Shown here piece after piece: positions 8,607-16,984 of a DNA stretch of 64,000 nt. The notes beneath the pieces were generated by a model. That model saw only the letters and a list, made by a program, of their open reading frames with translations. It ran no database searches and was not told the DNA's origin. The DNA is taken from NCBI GenBank assembly GCA_023539445.1, contig JAKCEW010000003.1:71948-135947 (forward strand). The letters are read 5' to 3'. The stretch comes from Candidatus Terraquivivens yellowstonensis (GTDB lineage: Archaea; Thermoproteota; Nitrososphaeria_A; Caldarchaeales; Wolframiiraptoraceae). The position numbers and the translations under genes are program-made. The stretch's first letter is position 1; each line of letters begins with the position of its first letter.

Positions 8607-9449
8607 CTAAAAACCTTTTTCTAGCTTGTTGAATTTTAACCGTCTATTCCTGAAGAAGGCTTTCCATCTGAACTCGGAGTATCGCTTCAGGTCTATGTCT
8701 GCGACCAATATCTCTTCTTCCTTACCTGCCTTCGCCTTTATCAGCCTCTCTTCCGTGAACATGTTTTCGCCACTATAAGGTCTCACGATAAACTCATCCA
8801 TGTTCGCAACGTCTTCGGGCACGACAATTATGCTGTGTCCTCCGTATCTCGGTTCCAACTCAAAATCTGCGTAAACTAATCGTGATTTAACCCATTCGGC
8901 AGTGTTAACACCCACTATGGGCATCCAATTCTCCCAAGAGCGAACTAAAATTATGCGATGCCAAAGATGGATTACATTCGCGTTCCAATTTGAGACAACG
9001 AATATTATATCGGCCCCCATCATACTCAGCATCGACATGGGTTCTGGGTAGATTATCTCGGAGCATCTCAATATTCCTACTTTACCATGAAAGGTATCGT
9101 GTAACGGTAAAGAATCTACTGGTTCAAAAAGCCCTTCCTCGAAAACCCAAAGGAGTGTGGTCTTGCCCTGCCTACCTATCACTTCACCCTCAGGGCTTAT
9201 GAGTATGCATGCGCTCCCATACTTGCCGGCCTGTGTTTTTTGGAGCATCGTGGCTATAACGTAAGAGTTTATTTCTCGAGCCTTCTTGCAGAGCTCCTTC
9301 TCGCCTGTTGATGGATATCCCTCTGGAAAAGCAGCTATATCGACCTCCAACTTCGCCACACTATCGAGCAGCTCAAGCGCTCGAGGCAAGTTCTTTTCGG
9401 TGAATAGCGCTCCGGCGGGTTTAGCCTGTATTGCAGCCACTCTGACCAA
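8607..9449 (-). CDS. Carbon-nitrogen hydrolase (nitrilase superfamily)
   Basis: A 280-residue amidase or nitrilase with the complete catalytic triad: Glu43 in FPEG, Lys96 in RQGKTTLL and Cys129 in GILRCSEIIYPE. It should hydrolyse a small amide or nitrile by a thioester intermediate. The substrate is unknown. It is the first gene of a two-gene unit with the downstream COG1856-like radical SAM protein (7-base gap). Because nitrilase-superfamily biotinidase can also cleave lipoyl-lysine, a role in lipoate handling is worth testing; this is inference from context only. Confidence 0.85.
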   Translation of the reverse strand: MVRVAAIQAKPAGALFTEKNLPRALELLDSVAKLEVDIAAFPEGYPSTGEKELCKKAREINSYVIATMLQKTQAGKYGSACILISPEGEVIGRQGKTTLLWVFEEGLFEPVDSLPLHDTFHGKVGILRCSEIIYPEPMSMLSMMGADIIFVVSNWNANVIHLWHRIILVRSWENWMPIVGVNTAEWVKSRLVYADFELEPRYGGHSIIVVPEDVANMDEFIVRPYSGENMFTEERLIKAKAGKEEEILVADIDLKRYSEFRWKAFFRNRRLKFNKLEKGF

Positions 9450-9480
9450 ACACCATCAGCCGGTTCCTTTTTGAATGAAT

Positions 9481-9492
9481 CTTTTATAAAAA
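9481..9492 (+). promoter_or_regulatory. TATA box for the 117-aa unknown gene (leaderless start)
   Basis: CTTTTATAAAAA lies about 23 bases before the ATG at 9509, the normal distance from TATA centre to transcription start. The mRNA would therefore begin at or next to this ATG, favouring it over the TTG at 9494. The site is in the divergent spacer from the nitrilase gene. Confidence 0.5.
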
Positions 9493-9508
9493 TTTGAGTA
9501 AACTTATT

Positions 9509-9847
9509 ATGAAGTGTTTACCCCCTATACCTAACAGGAGTGTGTATATTATGGGCGTTCTACCAGGTCAGAAATTCGTATGGCTCAAAGCAAAAAGCGA
9601 CCCGAACGTACCGTCTGATTCCGTCGTAATAAACAATAAGTACATGGCGTTGCTCAAAGTACCCGAGAACGAAGCTGTGGAGGTAGTGTACGAGGGCGAG
9701 CTTCTATTCAAAGCCAACGTTAAATACGATGCTAACGTGCAAAGAGGTTACGCGTTCATAAACAAAAATAAAATGGTTGAATTCAAGATACCGGAAGAAG
9801 AGGCCGTCATCATCGCAGAGCCGAGGGAAAAAGCTGAGTCCGAGTGA
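9509..9847 (+). CDS. Conserved-looking small protein of unknown function
   Basis: About 112 residues starting MKCLPPIPNR, with no family I can name. It has alternating hydrophobic strands, two similar valine-rich hairpins (YMALLKVPENEAVEVVYEG and VEFKIPEEEAVIIAEP), no membrane segment and a charged tail (REKAESE). The two half-repeats suggest a small beta-barrel of pseudo-twofold symmetry, perhaps double-psi-like; this is inference. Its TATA box predicts a leaderless message starting at the ATG 9509, and a TTG five codons upstream is the alternative. It is divergent from the nitrilase/radical-SAM pair and ends 3 bases before the convergent saccharopine-dehydrogenase-like gene. Confidence 0.7.
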   Translation: MKCLPPIPNRSVYIMGVLPGQKFVWLKAKSDPNVPSDSVVINNKYMALLKVPENEAVEVVYEGELLFKANVKYDANVQRGYAFINKNKMVEFKIPEEEAVIIAEPREKAESE

Positions 9848-9849
9848 CG

Positions 9850-11010
9850 TCATAATTCTGCTGAAGTTTGATACGTCTCTTGTATCACAACACCATTTTC
9901 TTTAATTTCTTTTAAGAAGATCTCCGGTTCTATGCATCCCTCTGGTGCGAAGACACCTTTTGCTTTCACTTGTCCGCGTCCTAACATTATGGCACCTATC
10001 ACAGCGGATATGGCGGTAGCAAACTCATGTCCGACGTCGGAGAATTTGTACACGTATTTCGTTGGATTTTTGCCCTTCTTTCCGCTAACCGCTATCCTCA
10101 TCTCGAAGAGGGGTTCCGCGGCATCGAACTTGAAGAGTTCCATAGCGATGTCCATCGGCAATGATGCAAAACGCGCCATGATGAAGTCTCTTGGTGATAC
10201 CTTAACACCTTTAACGTTTATGGGCTCGAGCTGCACGAGCTGCAGTTTGTTCAGCATCCTGTAAATCTCGACAACCTCACCGGGCACCATTCCGGCTTTG
10301 CACGTTACTTTCTTTGCCTTTATGTATCTTGGGATAGTTACGGGCTCCGGGTGGCCTACATGGTAGACCTCCACGTTACCGAGCTCGAGAAAGTCCTGAA
10401 CCTCCCTTCCGTCAACCATTGGTACGACTTCCTTCCAGTCTCCGTTTTCATAAGTTAACACCTTTCCGCTAGTGACGTTGAACATGTGAGCAGTAACCGC
10501 CTCAGAGGCAACTCCGGCTGCTGTCGTGAAGATCCAAGAGACGTCTATACTTTCAACTTCGTCAAGCTTCGATGCACCGTATTTTGCCAGAACGTTCGAA
10601 AGACCGGGTGTCGAGCCCAGACCTATAACGACGCTAATGTTCTTCCTCTTTGCTTCATCGAAAAGTGCTTTGTCCTCAAGAACTTCCTTAGAGGGTAGCG
10701 GGTCGTCCATTATATCCACAAAGTTAACACCAGCCTCAACCGCAGCCTTCACTATCGGCACGCCGAATTTATAGTAAGGACCTACACAACCCACAACCAC
10801 ATCTGCCTTCTGCATCTGGGCAATCAGCGATGGGCGGTCTGTTACGTCCACCTTCAGGGCTTTGGCCTTCTTTATTTTGCTGGCCAGCTTCTCAGCCTTG
10901 TCTACGAGTATGTCTCCTAGAACCACTTCGTCCACGTCTGGATATTTTGCTAGGTGTTCGGCTACTTCAGAACCTATTATCCCCGCTCCGCCCAGTACAA
11001 GTACACGCAT
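9850..11010 (-). CDS. Saccharopine dehydrogenase-like oxidoreductase
   Basis: A 386-residue NAD(P)-dependent enzyme of the saccharopine dehydrogenase/saccharopine reductase fold. The Rossmann GGAGIIGSEVAEHL loop is at residues 8-21, followed by KADVVVGCVGPYYKFGVPIVKAAVEAG and VIGLGSTPGLSNVLAKYGA, both typical of the family. The reaction is not proven: lysine catabolism, carboxynorspermidine-type chemistry and unknown amino-acid condensations all occur here. It lies 34 bases behind the class III aminotransferase on the same strand. That gap contains a TATAAAA box at the aminotransferase stop and a T-run, so it may have its own promoter as well as being co-regulated. Confidence 0.82.
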   Translation of the reverse strand: MRVLVLGGAGIIGSEVAEHLAKYPDVDEVVLGDILVDKAEKLASKIKKAKALKVDVTDRPSLIAQMQKADVVVGCVGPYYKFGVPIVKAAVEAGVNFVDIMDDPLPSKEVLEDKALFDEAKRKNISVVIGLGSTPGLSNVLAKYGASKLDEVESIDVSWIFTTAAGVASEAVTAHMFNVTSGKVLTYENGDWKEVVPMVDGREVQDFLELGNVEVYHVGHPEPVTIPRYIKAKKVTCKAGMVPGEVVEIYRMLNKLQLVQLEPINVKGVKVSPRDFIMARFASLPMDIAMELFKFDAAEPLFEMRIAVSGKKGKNPTKYVYKFSDVGHEFATAISAVIGAIMLGRGQVKAKGVFAPEGCIEPEIFLKEIKENGVVIQETYQTSAEL

Positions 11011-11044
11011 ATCTCATCACTCAACAAAAAATAAAAAAATTGTT

Positions 11045-12490
11045 TTATATCATTTTGTCGACTTCTTCGATGGCTTTGTCCAGTATGTCGATTGCCCTGT
11101 CTACCTCGTCTTCAGTCACGACAAGCGGCGGCATCAGCGTTATGTTGTTGGCAGCGAATGTGGATACTAGCAACCTCCTCTCAATACATTTAACGGCCAC
11201 GATCTTACTCGGTATCTTAGCACCCTCCTCATGCCAGAAGTAGAACCTGTCCTGTGGGAATATCGGCTCTTTCGTCTCCTTGTTCTTTACCAGCTCTATA
11301 CCCCATATGAGTCCCATTCCGCTTACATTTCCTACAGATTTGTGTCTGTCTTGGATACCTTTGAGTCCCTCTTCGAGTCTCTTGGCAATCTTCCTTGCGT
11401 GATCAGGTATGAGCTTCTCCTCCTTGTATACGTTTAGTGTTGCGTAGGCTGCGGCCATACCGAGCGGATGGGATGCAAACGTACTCGCGTGCCACCACTT
11501 TTTCTCATCAAACCACTTTGCTATTTCAGGGCTAACAGCGACACCTCCAACAGGGATGTGAGAGCTTGTTACACCTTTAGCGAATGTAACTATGTCCGGC
11601 TTGATGTCCCAGTTCTGGTATCCAAACCAAGGCACAGTCCTTCCGAAACCGCAGATAACCTCGTCATCTATCCAGAGGACTCCAAGTTCCTTCGTTATTT
11701 GTCTCAACTGTGGGTTGTACTCAGGCGGCGGGGCGAAAACACCACAGCTTCCCTGCACAACCTCTGTTATGACTGCGGCGACATATGGTTGATAAGCAAG
11801 TATCAACTCCTTGAGTACATTGATGCAAGCCAGCATTCCTTTTCTATCCTTGCAGTCAGGGTACGTGTGTCCTATTGGGCATCGGTAGCAGTAGGGCGGC
11901 GGGGCTATCGCAGTGTACGGAAGTATACCACCAACCGGCGTATGAATCTCTGGTGCTTCACCCGGCTTCGTTGGCTTTATTGCCAAGTCTCTCAGGTACG
12001 GTATTATGGTGTTAGCAACCGCACCGGCGGTCCAGCCGTGATAGTCATACCACCTAGTAATCACGTAAGGTTTGCCTGTGTAAACCCTAGCTATCATCAG
12101 CGCATACTCGACGGCTTCGCTTCCGCTGTTCACGAAGCCGACCCTAGCCATATCTCCCTTGAAAGCTTCCTCTATGAGGAATTTGCAGACCTTCGGCCTC
12201 ATCTGCTCTAAGAAACCACCTTCATACAGATAGCCGAAGTGGTCGGCGTATTCCTTTATTGCTTGGGCTATCTTAGGATGGTAGGCGCCTGCGTTCGCAC
12301 AGTGCAGAACCGACATAAAGTCTAGAATCTTAACGTTCTCAGAAGTCACCAGATAGGCGCCCTCTGCTCTCGCTATCGGTAAGGGGGAATATTCCTTCGC
12401 CGTTGATATTGGTCTCAGGAAGTACTTCTTGTCTATCTCTATTAGTTCTTCCCAATTTACTTCATCAGGTGGTGTTACAAATTTTGACAT
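11045..12490 (-). CDS. Class III pyridoxal-phosphate aminotransferase
   Basis: A 481-residue omega-type aminotransferase. The PLP lysine is in TFAKGVTSSHIPVGG (about residue 303), preceded by the cofactor-binding WIDDEVICGFGRTVPWFG stretch. GFVNSGSEAVEYALMIAR and WYDYHGWTAGA are the usual pyridine-ring and phosphate contacts. An extra Cys-containing insert (YCYRCPIGHTYPDCK) looks like a possible small metal-binding loop. The donor could be 4-aminobutyrate, a beta-amino acid, taurine or a diamine. Pairing with the saccharopine-dehydrogenase-like gene hints at amino-acid or diamine metabolism. A ribosome-binding GAGGGAG lies just before the ATG. Confidence 0.88.
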   Translation of the reverse strand: MSKFVTPPDEVNWEELIEIDKKYFLRPISTAKEYSPLPIARAEGAYLVTSENVKILDFMSVLHCANAGAYHPKIAQAIKEYADHFGYLYEGGFLEQMRPKVCKFLIEEAFKGDMARVGFVNSGSEAVEYALMIARVYTGKPYVITRWYDYHGWTAGAVANTIIPYLRDLAIKPTKPGEAPEIHTPVGGILPYTAIAPPPYCYRCPIGHTYPDCKDRKGMLACINVLKELILAYQPYVAAVITEVVQGSCGVFAPPPEYNPQLRQITKELGVLWIDDEVICGFGRTVPWFGYQNWDIKPDIVTFAKGVTSSHIPVGGVAVSPEIAKWFDEKKWWHASTFASHPLGMAAAYATLNVYKEEKLIPDHARKIAKRLEEGLKGIQDRHKSVGNVSGMGLIWGIELVKNKETKEPIFPQDRFYFWHEEGAKIPSKIVAVKCIERRLLVSTFAANNITLMPPLVVTEDEVDRAIDILDKAIEEVDKMI

Positions 12491-12513
12491 ATTACTCCCT
12501 CGGAGGTAGGATA

Positions 12514-12533
12514 GCCCCGGGGCGTATAAAAAT
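12514..12533 (-). promoter_or_regulatory. TATA box with adjacent GC palindrome upstream of the class III aminotransferase
   Basis: Read on the minus strand, a TTTTTATACG box (12533-12524) is followed directly by the perfect 10-base palindrome GCCCCGGGGC (12523-12514). The palindrome falls between the TATA box and the predicted transcription start, where a bound repressor would block initiation. Such a GC-rich palindrome stands out in this AT-rich spacer. The operator role is inferred. Confidence 0.4.
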
Positions 12534-12594
12534 CTTACGGGATTCTGTAAAACAATTTATAAAAATTCTCGTGCTTAAAAATGATGAAAACGTG

Positions 12595-14271
12595 TTATTT
12601 ACACACAGCGCCTTCTGATGCTGAGGATGCGTACTTTGCGTATCTTGCTAGCACACCCTTTCCGTACTTAGGCACAGGCCTCTTCCAAGATGCGAGTCTC
12701 TTCCTTATTTCGTCCTCGTCAAGCTCAACGTCCAATATCTTCCGCTCCGCGTCAATCTTTACCCAGTCGCCATTCCTAATAACCGCTATCGGCCCTCCCT
12801 CGAAAGCCTCGGGAGACACGTGCCCAACCATTAAGCCCCTAGTGGCACCCGAGAATCTACCATCAGTCACTAACGCCACAGATTCTCCCATACCCCTACC
12901 CACTATCGCAGACGTGACGCTTAACATCTCCCTCATGCCGGGGCCCCCTTTTGGACCCTCATACCTTATCACGACGACATCTCCCTCTTTGATGTCTCCT
13001 TGCTTAACTGCAGCATAAGCATCTTCCTCACAATCAAAGACCTTTGCGGGTCCTTCGTGCTTGAGTTTCTTTACGCCAGAAATTTTCACGACTGCACCAT
13101 CCGGTGCCAGACTTCCCTTAAGGATTACTATACTTCCCGTTGGGCGTACCGGATCCTCGACTGGCCTTATGACTTTCACGTTCGTAGGTTGGGTAAATTC
13201 TTTCAAATTCTCTGCTAAAGTTTTGCCCGTTATCGTTGTAACAGACCCATCGATTAAGCCAGCATCGAGTAACTTCTTCATTATGGCTGGAACGCCACCA
13301 GCCATATCCAAATCCTGCATTGCATAAGTTCCCCCTGGAATCAGCTCCACGAGTTGTGGCGTCCTGCTACTGATTTCGTCGAAATCATCGAGCGTCAGCT
13401 TTATGTCAAGTTCTTTAGCTATTGCCATCAAATGCAGCACAGCATTCGTCGATCCGCCTATTGCTGCATCAACCGCTATGGCATTTCTAAAAGCTTCGTA
13501 TGTCATGATGTCGCTGGGTTTCAAATCGGTCTCTAAAGCCTTCATGACGGTCTCGCCGGTCTTTTCTGCTATGTATAACCTCCTTACGTCAATCGCAGGT
13601 ATCGTAGAGCTACCCGGTAGACTCATTCCTAAGGCCTCTATCAGAACCGCCATCGTGTTAGCGGTGTAAAGACCAGCACAAGAGCCAGGGCCCGGGCATG
13701 CAACCTTTTCAATTTCATAAAGTTCTTCAAGCGTAATTTGACCCTTGTAATAAGCACCTAAAGCCTCAAACACGCTACCCGTAGCAAAACGCTTACCTTT
13801 GCTTTCGCCCACCAGCATGGGGCCGCCGTTTATGAAGATCGATGGAAGGTTCAACCTTGCTAGGGCCATCATCATGCCTGGCTCTATCTTGTCGCAACTG
13901 GCAATTGCCACGATGGCGTCGTACTGATGCGCCATGACCATCAGCTCTACGGAGTCCGCTATCACATCACGGCTTGGAAGGGATGCTCTCATGCCCTCAT
14001 GCGCCATTGCTATGCCGTCACATATCGCTATCGTGTTAAATTCAAAGGGCCTACCGCCTGCGCGTCTCACCCCCACCTTCACCCTCTCAGCCAACTCTCT
14101 TAGATGTATATGCCCGGGCACTATCTCGTTCCAGCTGTTCGCGATGGCTATGAATGGTCTCGAAATTTCTTCATCTGTCAGCCCTAAGGCCTTAAGCAGC
14201 GCCCTATGCGGTGCCCTATCCACACCCTCCGATATTTGTCGACTTCTGTGCTTTAACATAACACTGTCCAA
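12595..14271 (-). CDS. ilvD: Dihydroxy-acid dehydratase
   Basis: Dehydrates dihydroxy-isovalerate and dihydroxy-methylvalerate to the 2-oxo acids in valine, leucine and isoleucine synthesis. The 558-residue length is normal. Fe-S and active-site stretches are intact: [46 protein letters not shown]-like (here [17 protein letters not shown]) and the C-terminal [16 protein letters not shown]. The frame starts [12 protein letters not shown]; the second Met may be the real start, since homology begins at [19 protein letters not shown]. It precedes no other ilv gene here, but leuC and leuD lie 4-6 kb away on the same strand. Confidence 0.96.
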   Translation of the reverse strand: MDSVMLKHRSRQISEGVDRAPHRALLKALGLTDEEISRPFIAIANSWNEIVPGHIHLRELAERVKVGVRRAGGRPFEFNTIAICDGIAMAHEGMRASLPSRDVIADSVELMVMAHQYDAIVAIASCDKIEPGMMMALARLNLPSIFINGGPMLVGESKGKRFATGSVFEALGAYYKGQITLEELYEIEKVACPGPGSCAGLYTANTMAVLIEALGMSLPGSSTIPAIDVRRLYIAEKTGETVMKALETDLKPSDIMTYEAFRNAIAVDAAIGGSTNAVLHLMAIAKELDIKLTLDDFDEISSRTPQLVELIPGGTYAMQDLDMAGGVPAIMKKLLDAGLIDGSVTTITGKTLAENLKEFTQPTNVKVIRPVEDPVRPTGSIVILKGSLAPDGAVVKISGVKKLKHEGPAKVFDCEEDAYAAVKQGDIKEGDVVVIRYEGPKGGPGMREMLSVTSAIVGRGMGESVALVTDGRFSGATRGLMVGHVSPEAFEGGPIAVIRNGDWVKIDAERKILDVELDEDEIRKRLASWKRPVPKYGKGVLARYAKYASSASEGAVCK

Positions 14272-14289
14272 CCTAAATTCCCTTCAAAA

Positions 14290-15339
14290 TCAAGCTTTCT
14301 CAATCGATATAATGTTTGAGGTGGTTCTCGTAAGTCTGTTGAAAGCTACTTCAGCTATTACCTCGCAGTTACGCACTATACACATAAAGCCCCAGATGAC
14401 AGTTTTAAGTGATGATGCGAGTCTCTCTCCATTTACCGTCAGTAGCACGTCATCGGTCAGCCTGTCCTGTTGCTCCAGCACATATGAAATGTTATTTAGG
14501 ATGTCGTTCAGCAGGTCTGCGTCTAGGTTGAGGAGCGCTTTCATCGTCTTGCTAAATAGCGTCTGGATCGTCATGCCAAGCTCTTCCAACTTCTTAGCAA
14601 TCTCAGGACTTATTTTGAGGGGAGGCTTATATATTGAATTCAACCCCTTTGCTATACTTTCAATTATATCGCCCATCTCTTCAAGCGCTTTTGCTACAAG
14701 TCGCACACCAGCTGCGTAAATTGGACTATCTATTCCAAGAGCCATACTGAGGTGCCATTTACGTAACGCTAGGAATATTTGCCTAATCGTTAAAAAGTAC
14801 AGCTCGTCCACCTTGCTCTCCTGTCTGGTTATCTCGCTGATGTTCATGGGGGTGCCTTCGGATATCGAAGAAACGACCTGATTTAGCATGGAGGCCACTA
14901 ATATCTGCAACCTTTTCAACATAACCTCGACGGGGAACTTTGATGGGTCTATGAAACTTTGGATGGTCACCATCCTGTATGTCTGCTCTGTGATTTCGAG
15001 GCCGGGCAGTCTATCGACGGTCGCTTGAATCTCATTAACCGTATCCGTCGTCAGGGCGTTGTTCGAGATTATCTTTATAACGTCCGCTCCTTGCAGGTAC
15101 GCACCTATTATAAGTCGTGATAACATACGGTTAGAGTTGCAGAGGTCGTAATTGATCGTGAATATTGTATTTTCTGCTTTTTTGGCCTCGCCTACATCCA
15201 AGCGCAAAGAGCCGTCCTCATTCTCTATTAGCGTAACAATGTCCCCGGGCTTTAGGCCCTTTTTCAGCACCCACCTCTTGGGCAAGGATACCGTTAAGGT
15301 GGCCGCACCCACTTTTTGCAATTTCCTTATCTCAATCAA
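14290..15339 (-). CDS. PhoU-domain regulator with N-terminal AbrB/SpoVT-type DNA-binding domain
   Basis: A 349-residue archaeal phosphate-uptake-regulator-like protein. Residues 1-~50 form a swapped-hairpin AbrB domain (VGAATLTVSLPKRWVLKKGL, then KPGDIVTLIENEDGSLRL). The rest is all-helical, with two PhoU-like three-helix repeats and conserved acidic patches (EEMGDIIESIAKGLN). The N-terminal domain suggests that it binds DNA directly, unlike bacterial PhoU. No pst transporter genes are in the window. The spacer in front of the gene holds a perfect inverted repeat over its TATA region (15348-15371), a good candidate for autoregulation. Confidence 0.82.
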   Translation of the reverse strand: MIEIRKLQKVGAATLTVSLPKRWVLKKGLKPGDIVTLIENEDGSLRLDVGEAKKAENTIFTINYDLCNSNRMLSRLIIGAYLQGADVIKIISNNALTTDTVNEIQATVDRLPGLEITEQTYRMVTIQSFIDPSKFPVEVMLKRLQILVASMLNQVVSSISEGTPMNISEITRQESKVDELYFLTIRQIFLALRKWHLSMALGIDSPIYAAGVRLVAKALEEMGDIIESIAKGLNSIYKPPLKISPEIAKKLEELGMTIQTLFSKTMKALLNLDADLLNDILNNISYVLEQQDRLTDDVLLTVNGERLASSLKTVIWGFMCIVRNCEVIAEVAFNRLTRTTSNIISIEKA

Positions 15340-15347
15340 CCCATCTG

Positions 15348-15371
15348 TATATATAGCAATTACTATATATA
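15348..15371. promoter_or_regulatory. Perfect 9+9 inverted repeat in the divergent PhoU-like/zinc-ribbon promoter
   Basis: TATATATAG, a 6-base spacer CAATTA, then CTATATATA: the two 9-base arms are exact reverse complements. The repeat lies 9 bases upstream of the PhoU-AbrB start codon (15339) and covers the expected TATA position of that leaderless gene. It lies about 45 bases upstream of the divergent zinc-ribbon ATG (15416). AbrB-type dimers bind such AT-rich symmetric sites, so it could be an operator for the neighbouring regulator; binding is inferred. Confidence 0.5.
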
Positions 15372-15415
15372 GATAACGTTTAATAATCGTAATTTTTACG
15401 AATATTTGATAAAAA

Positions 15416-15613
15416 ATGAGCGCGACAAGAAAAGTCAGGAGAAGTTACGCAAATGGGTACAAGTACTGTTCGAGGTGCAGGACATATCATCTCACTGACA
15501 AGGTTAGGTGTCCCTATTGCGGGACATTGCTGAGGAACTCGCCGAGGAAGAAGAAGCAGAGTAGCAACGAAAAGTACGTTGAGGTACCTGCTGAGATACT
15601 CCTGACGGTCTAA
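15416..15613 (+). CDS. Small zinc-ribbon protein
   Basis: A 65-residue basic protein with one Cys4 zinc ribbon: C18-x2-C21 (YCSRC) and C32-x2-C35 (CPYCG). It is followed by a lysine/arginine-rich linker (NSPRKKKQSS) and a hydrophobic C-terminus. The spacing is that of a nucleic-acid-binding or ribosome-associated ribbon. No specific function can be named. It is divergent from the PhoU-AbrB regulator and shares its promoter region. The ATG at 15416 is preceded by an AT-rich stretch. Confidence 0.75.
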   Translation: MSATRKVRRSYANGYKYCSRCRTYHLTDKVRCPYCGTLLRNSPRKKKQSSNEKYVEVPAEILLTV

Positions 15614-15681
15614 ACTTAAAGGGGTAACAAGTCAGTTAACCTTATTTAAGGTTATATCGATGATGTTTCATTGAATGTCTA

Positions 15682-16857
15682 ATGTCTATGGATGTACATA
15701 TAGATAGGGAATTTTTGCTGAGCTTAGCCTCTGCGCTCGTGCGGATAAATACGGAGAACCCACCCGGTAGGGAGCTGGAGGCCGCTAGTTTTTTAGCGGA
15801 ACGGTTAGCGGATCTTGGCATAAAGTCCACAATAGATAGGCTAGACGGTGTTAGGGCGAATGCTGTTTGTATTCTGGAAGGGGGAAGCGCGGGGCCCACC
15901 CTACTTTTCAACTCCCACCTAGATACCGTACCCGTAGGTGAGCGGGATAAGTGGCAGGTGGAGCCTCTTGGTGGCCTTATTAGGGATGGCAGGCTCTATG
16001 GTAGGGGCTCAGCCGATGCGAAAGGTTCGATAGCGGCGATGGCGGCAAGCCTGAAGGCTCTTCTTAACGTTCAGGACAGGATATGCGGTAAAGTTGTGCT
16101 CGCTGCGGTCGCCGATGAGGAGGTCAGCAGTATCGGCACTAAGGCGCTTCTATCAAAGTACGGCAAATTCGACTTTGCGGTCGTGGGCGAGCCGACAGGG
16201 TTGAGGGTCTGTACCGCCCATAAGGGCAGGCTGGAGGTAAAGGTTAGGGTAAAGGGCAAGCCCGCACATGCCAGCATGCCCCAAGAGGGGATTAACGCCA
16301 TAATTGCAGCCGTCTCTTACTGTAACGAAATAGAGCAGATGGCTGAGTCGCTATCAAGGGGCAACGGGCACCCCTTGCTAGGTAAGCCAACAGTGGCCGT
16401 TACCATGATAAGCGGCGGTATAAAACCCAATGTCATCCCCGATGAATGTGTGCTGATTATCGACCGGAGGCTGATACCGGGCGAGGACCCCGAGGTAGTT
16501 AAGGCATCCTTTGAGGGGGTCGCATCCAAGCTTATGGCAGAGAGACGCGGCACAGAGTTTATAATATCTATCACACAGTACCATAGGGCTACCGAGGTTA
16601 GCGTTTCTGAGCCGATAGCCCAAGCGGCCTTGGAGGCCGTTTCGAGGACGCTTAAGGTTAAGGCTGAGCCGTCCGGCCTTCCGGCCTATACGGACCTCGG
16701 ATGGATAGTTGCTGCCGGAACGCCAGGTGTCGTGTTGGGGCCAGGAGATCTTTCCCAAGCGCATACCTACAACGAGAGCGTTCCGATCGATGAGCTTGAG
16801 GCAGCCGCAAAAATTTACTACGATATAGCCCTGAGGCTTTTAGGTAAGCGAGAATAG
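15682..16857 (+). CDS. M20 family metallopeptidase (ArgE/DapE/CPG2-like)
   Basis: A 391-residue di-zinc amidohydrolase. Metal ligands are visible: His in FNSHLDTVP (~78), Asp in GRGSADAKG (~113), Glu-Glu in VADEEVSSIGT (~147), Glu/Asp in VVGEPTG (~172) and the C-terminal His in QAHTYNESVP. Possible substrates are N-acetyl-ornithine, N-succinyl-diaminopimelate, LysW-linked lysine or a dipeptide. The neighbourhood has no arginine or lysine genes that would decide. It starts at an ATG (MSMDVHID). The next gene is 127 bases away, so it is probably a separate unit. Confidence 0.88.
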   Translation: MSMDVHIDREFLLSLASALVRINTENPPGRELEAASFLAERLADLGIKSTIDRLDGVRANAVCILEGGSAGPTLLFNSHLDTVPVGERDKWQVEPLGGLIRDGRLYGRGSADAKGSIAAMAASLKALLNVQDRICGKVVLAAVADEEVSSIGTKALLSKYGKFDFAVVGEPTGLRVCTAHKGRLEVKVRVKGKPAHASMPQEGINAIIAAVSYCNEIEQMAESLSRGNGHPLLGKPTVAVTMISGGIKPNVIPDECVLIIDRRLIPGEDPEVVKASFEGVASKLMAERRGTEFIISITQYHRATEVSVSEPIAQAALEAVSRTLKVKAEPSGLPAYTDLGWIVAAGTPGVVLGPGDLSQAHTYNESVPIDELEAAAKIYYDIALRLLGKRE

Positions 16858-16984
16858 ACGTATTTCCAGAGTCATATACTAGCGATATGTACTTTAACAA
16901 ACTAAAGCACGGTTATGGTCACGCTTATCTTTTGCCGCGGAATATATTACAGCAGTATGCCTGAAGCCGGCGCATAGGTCGGAG

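Noticed and set aside
11468-12211. 247-codon + strand frame over the class III aminotransferase
   Set aside because: The minus strand encodes a complete PLP enzyme; the + frame has erratic composition and no promoter.
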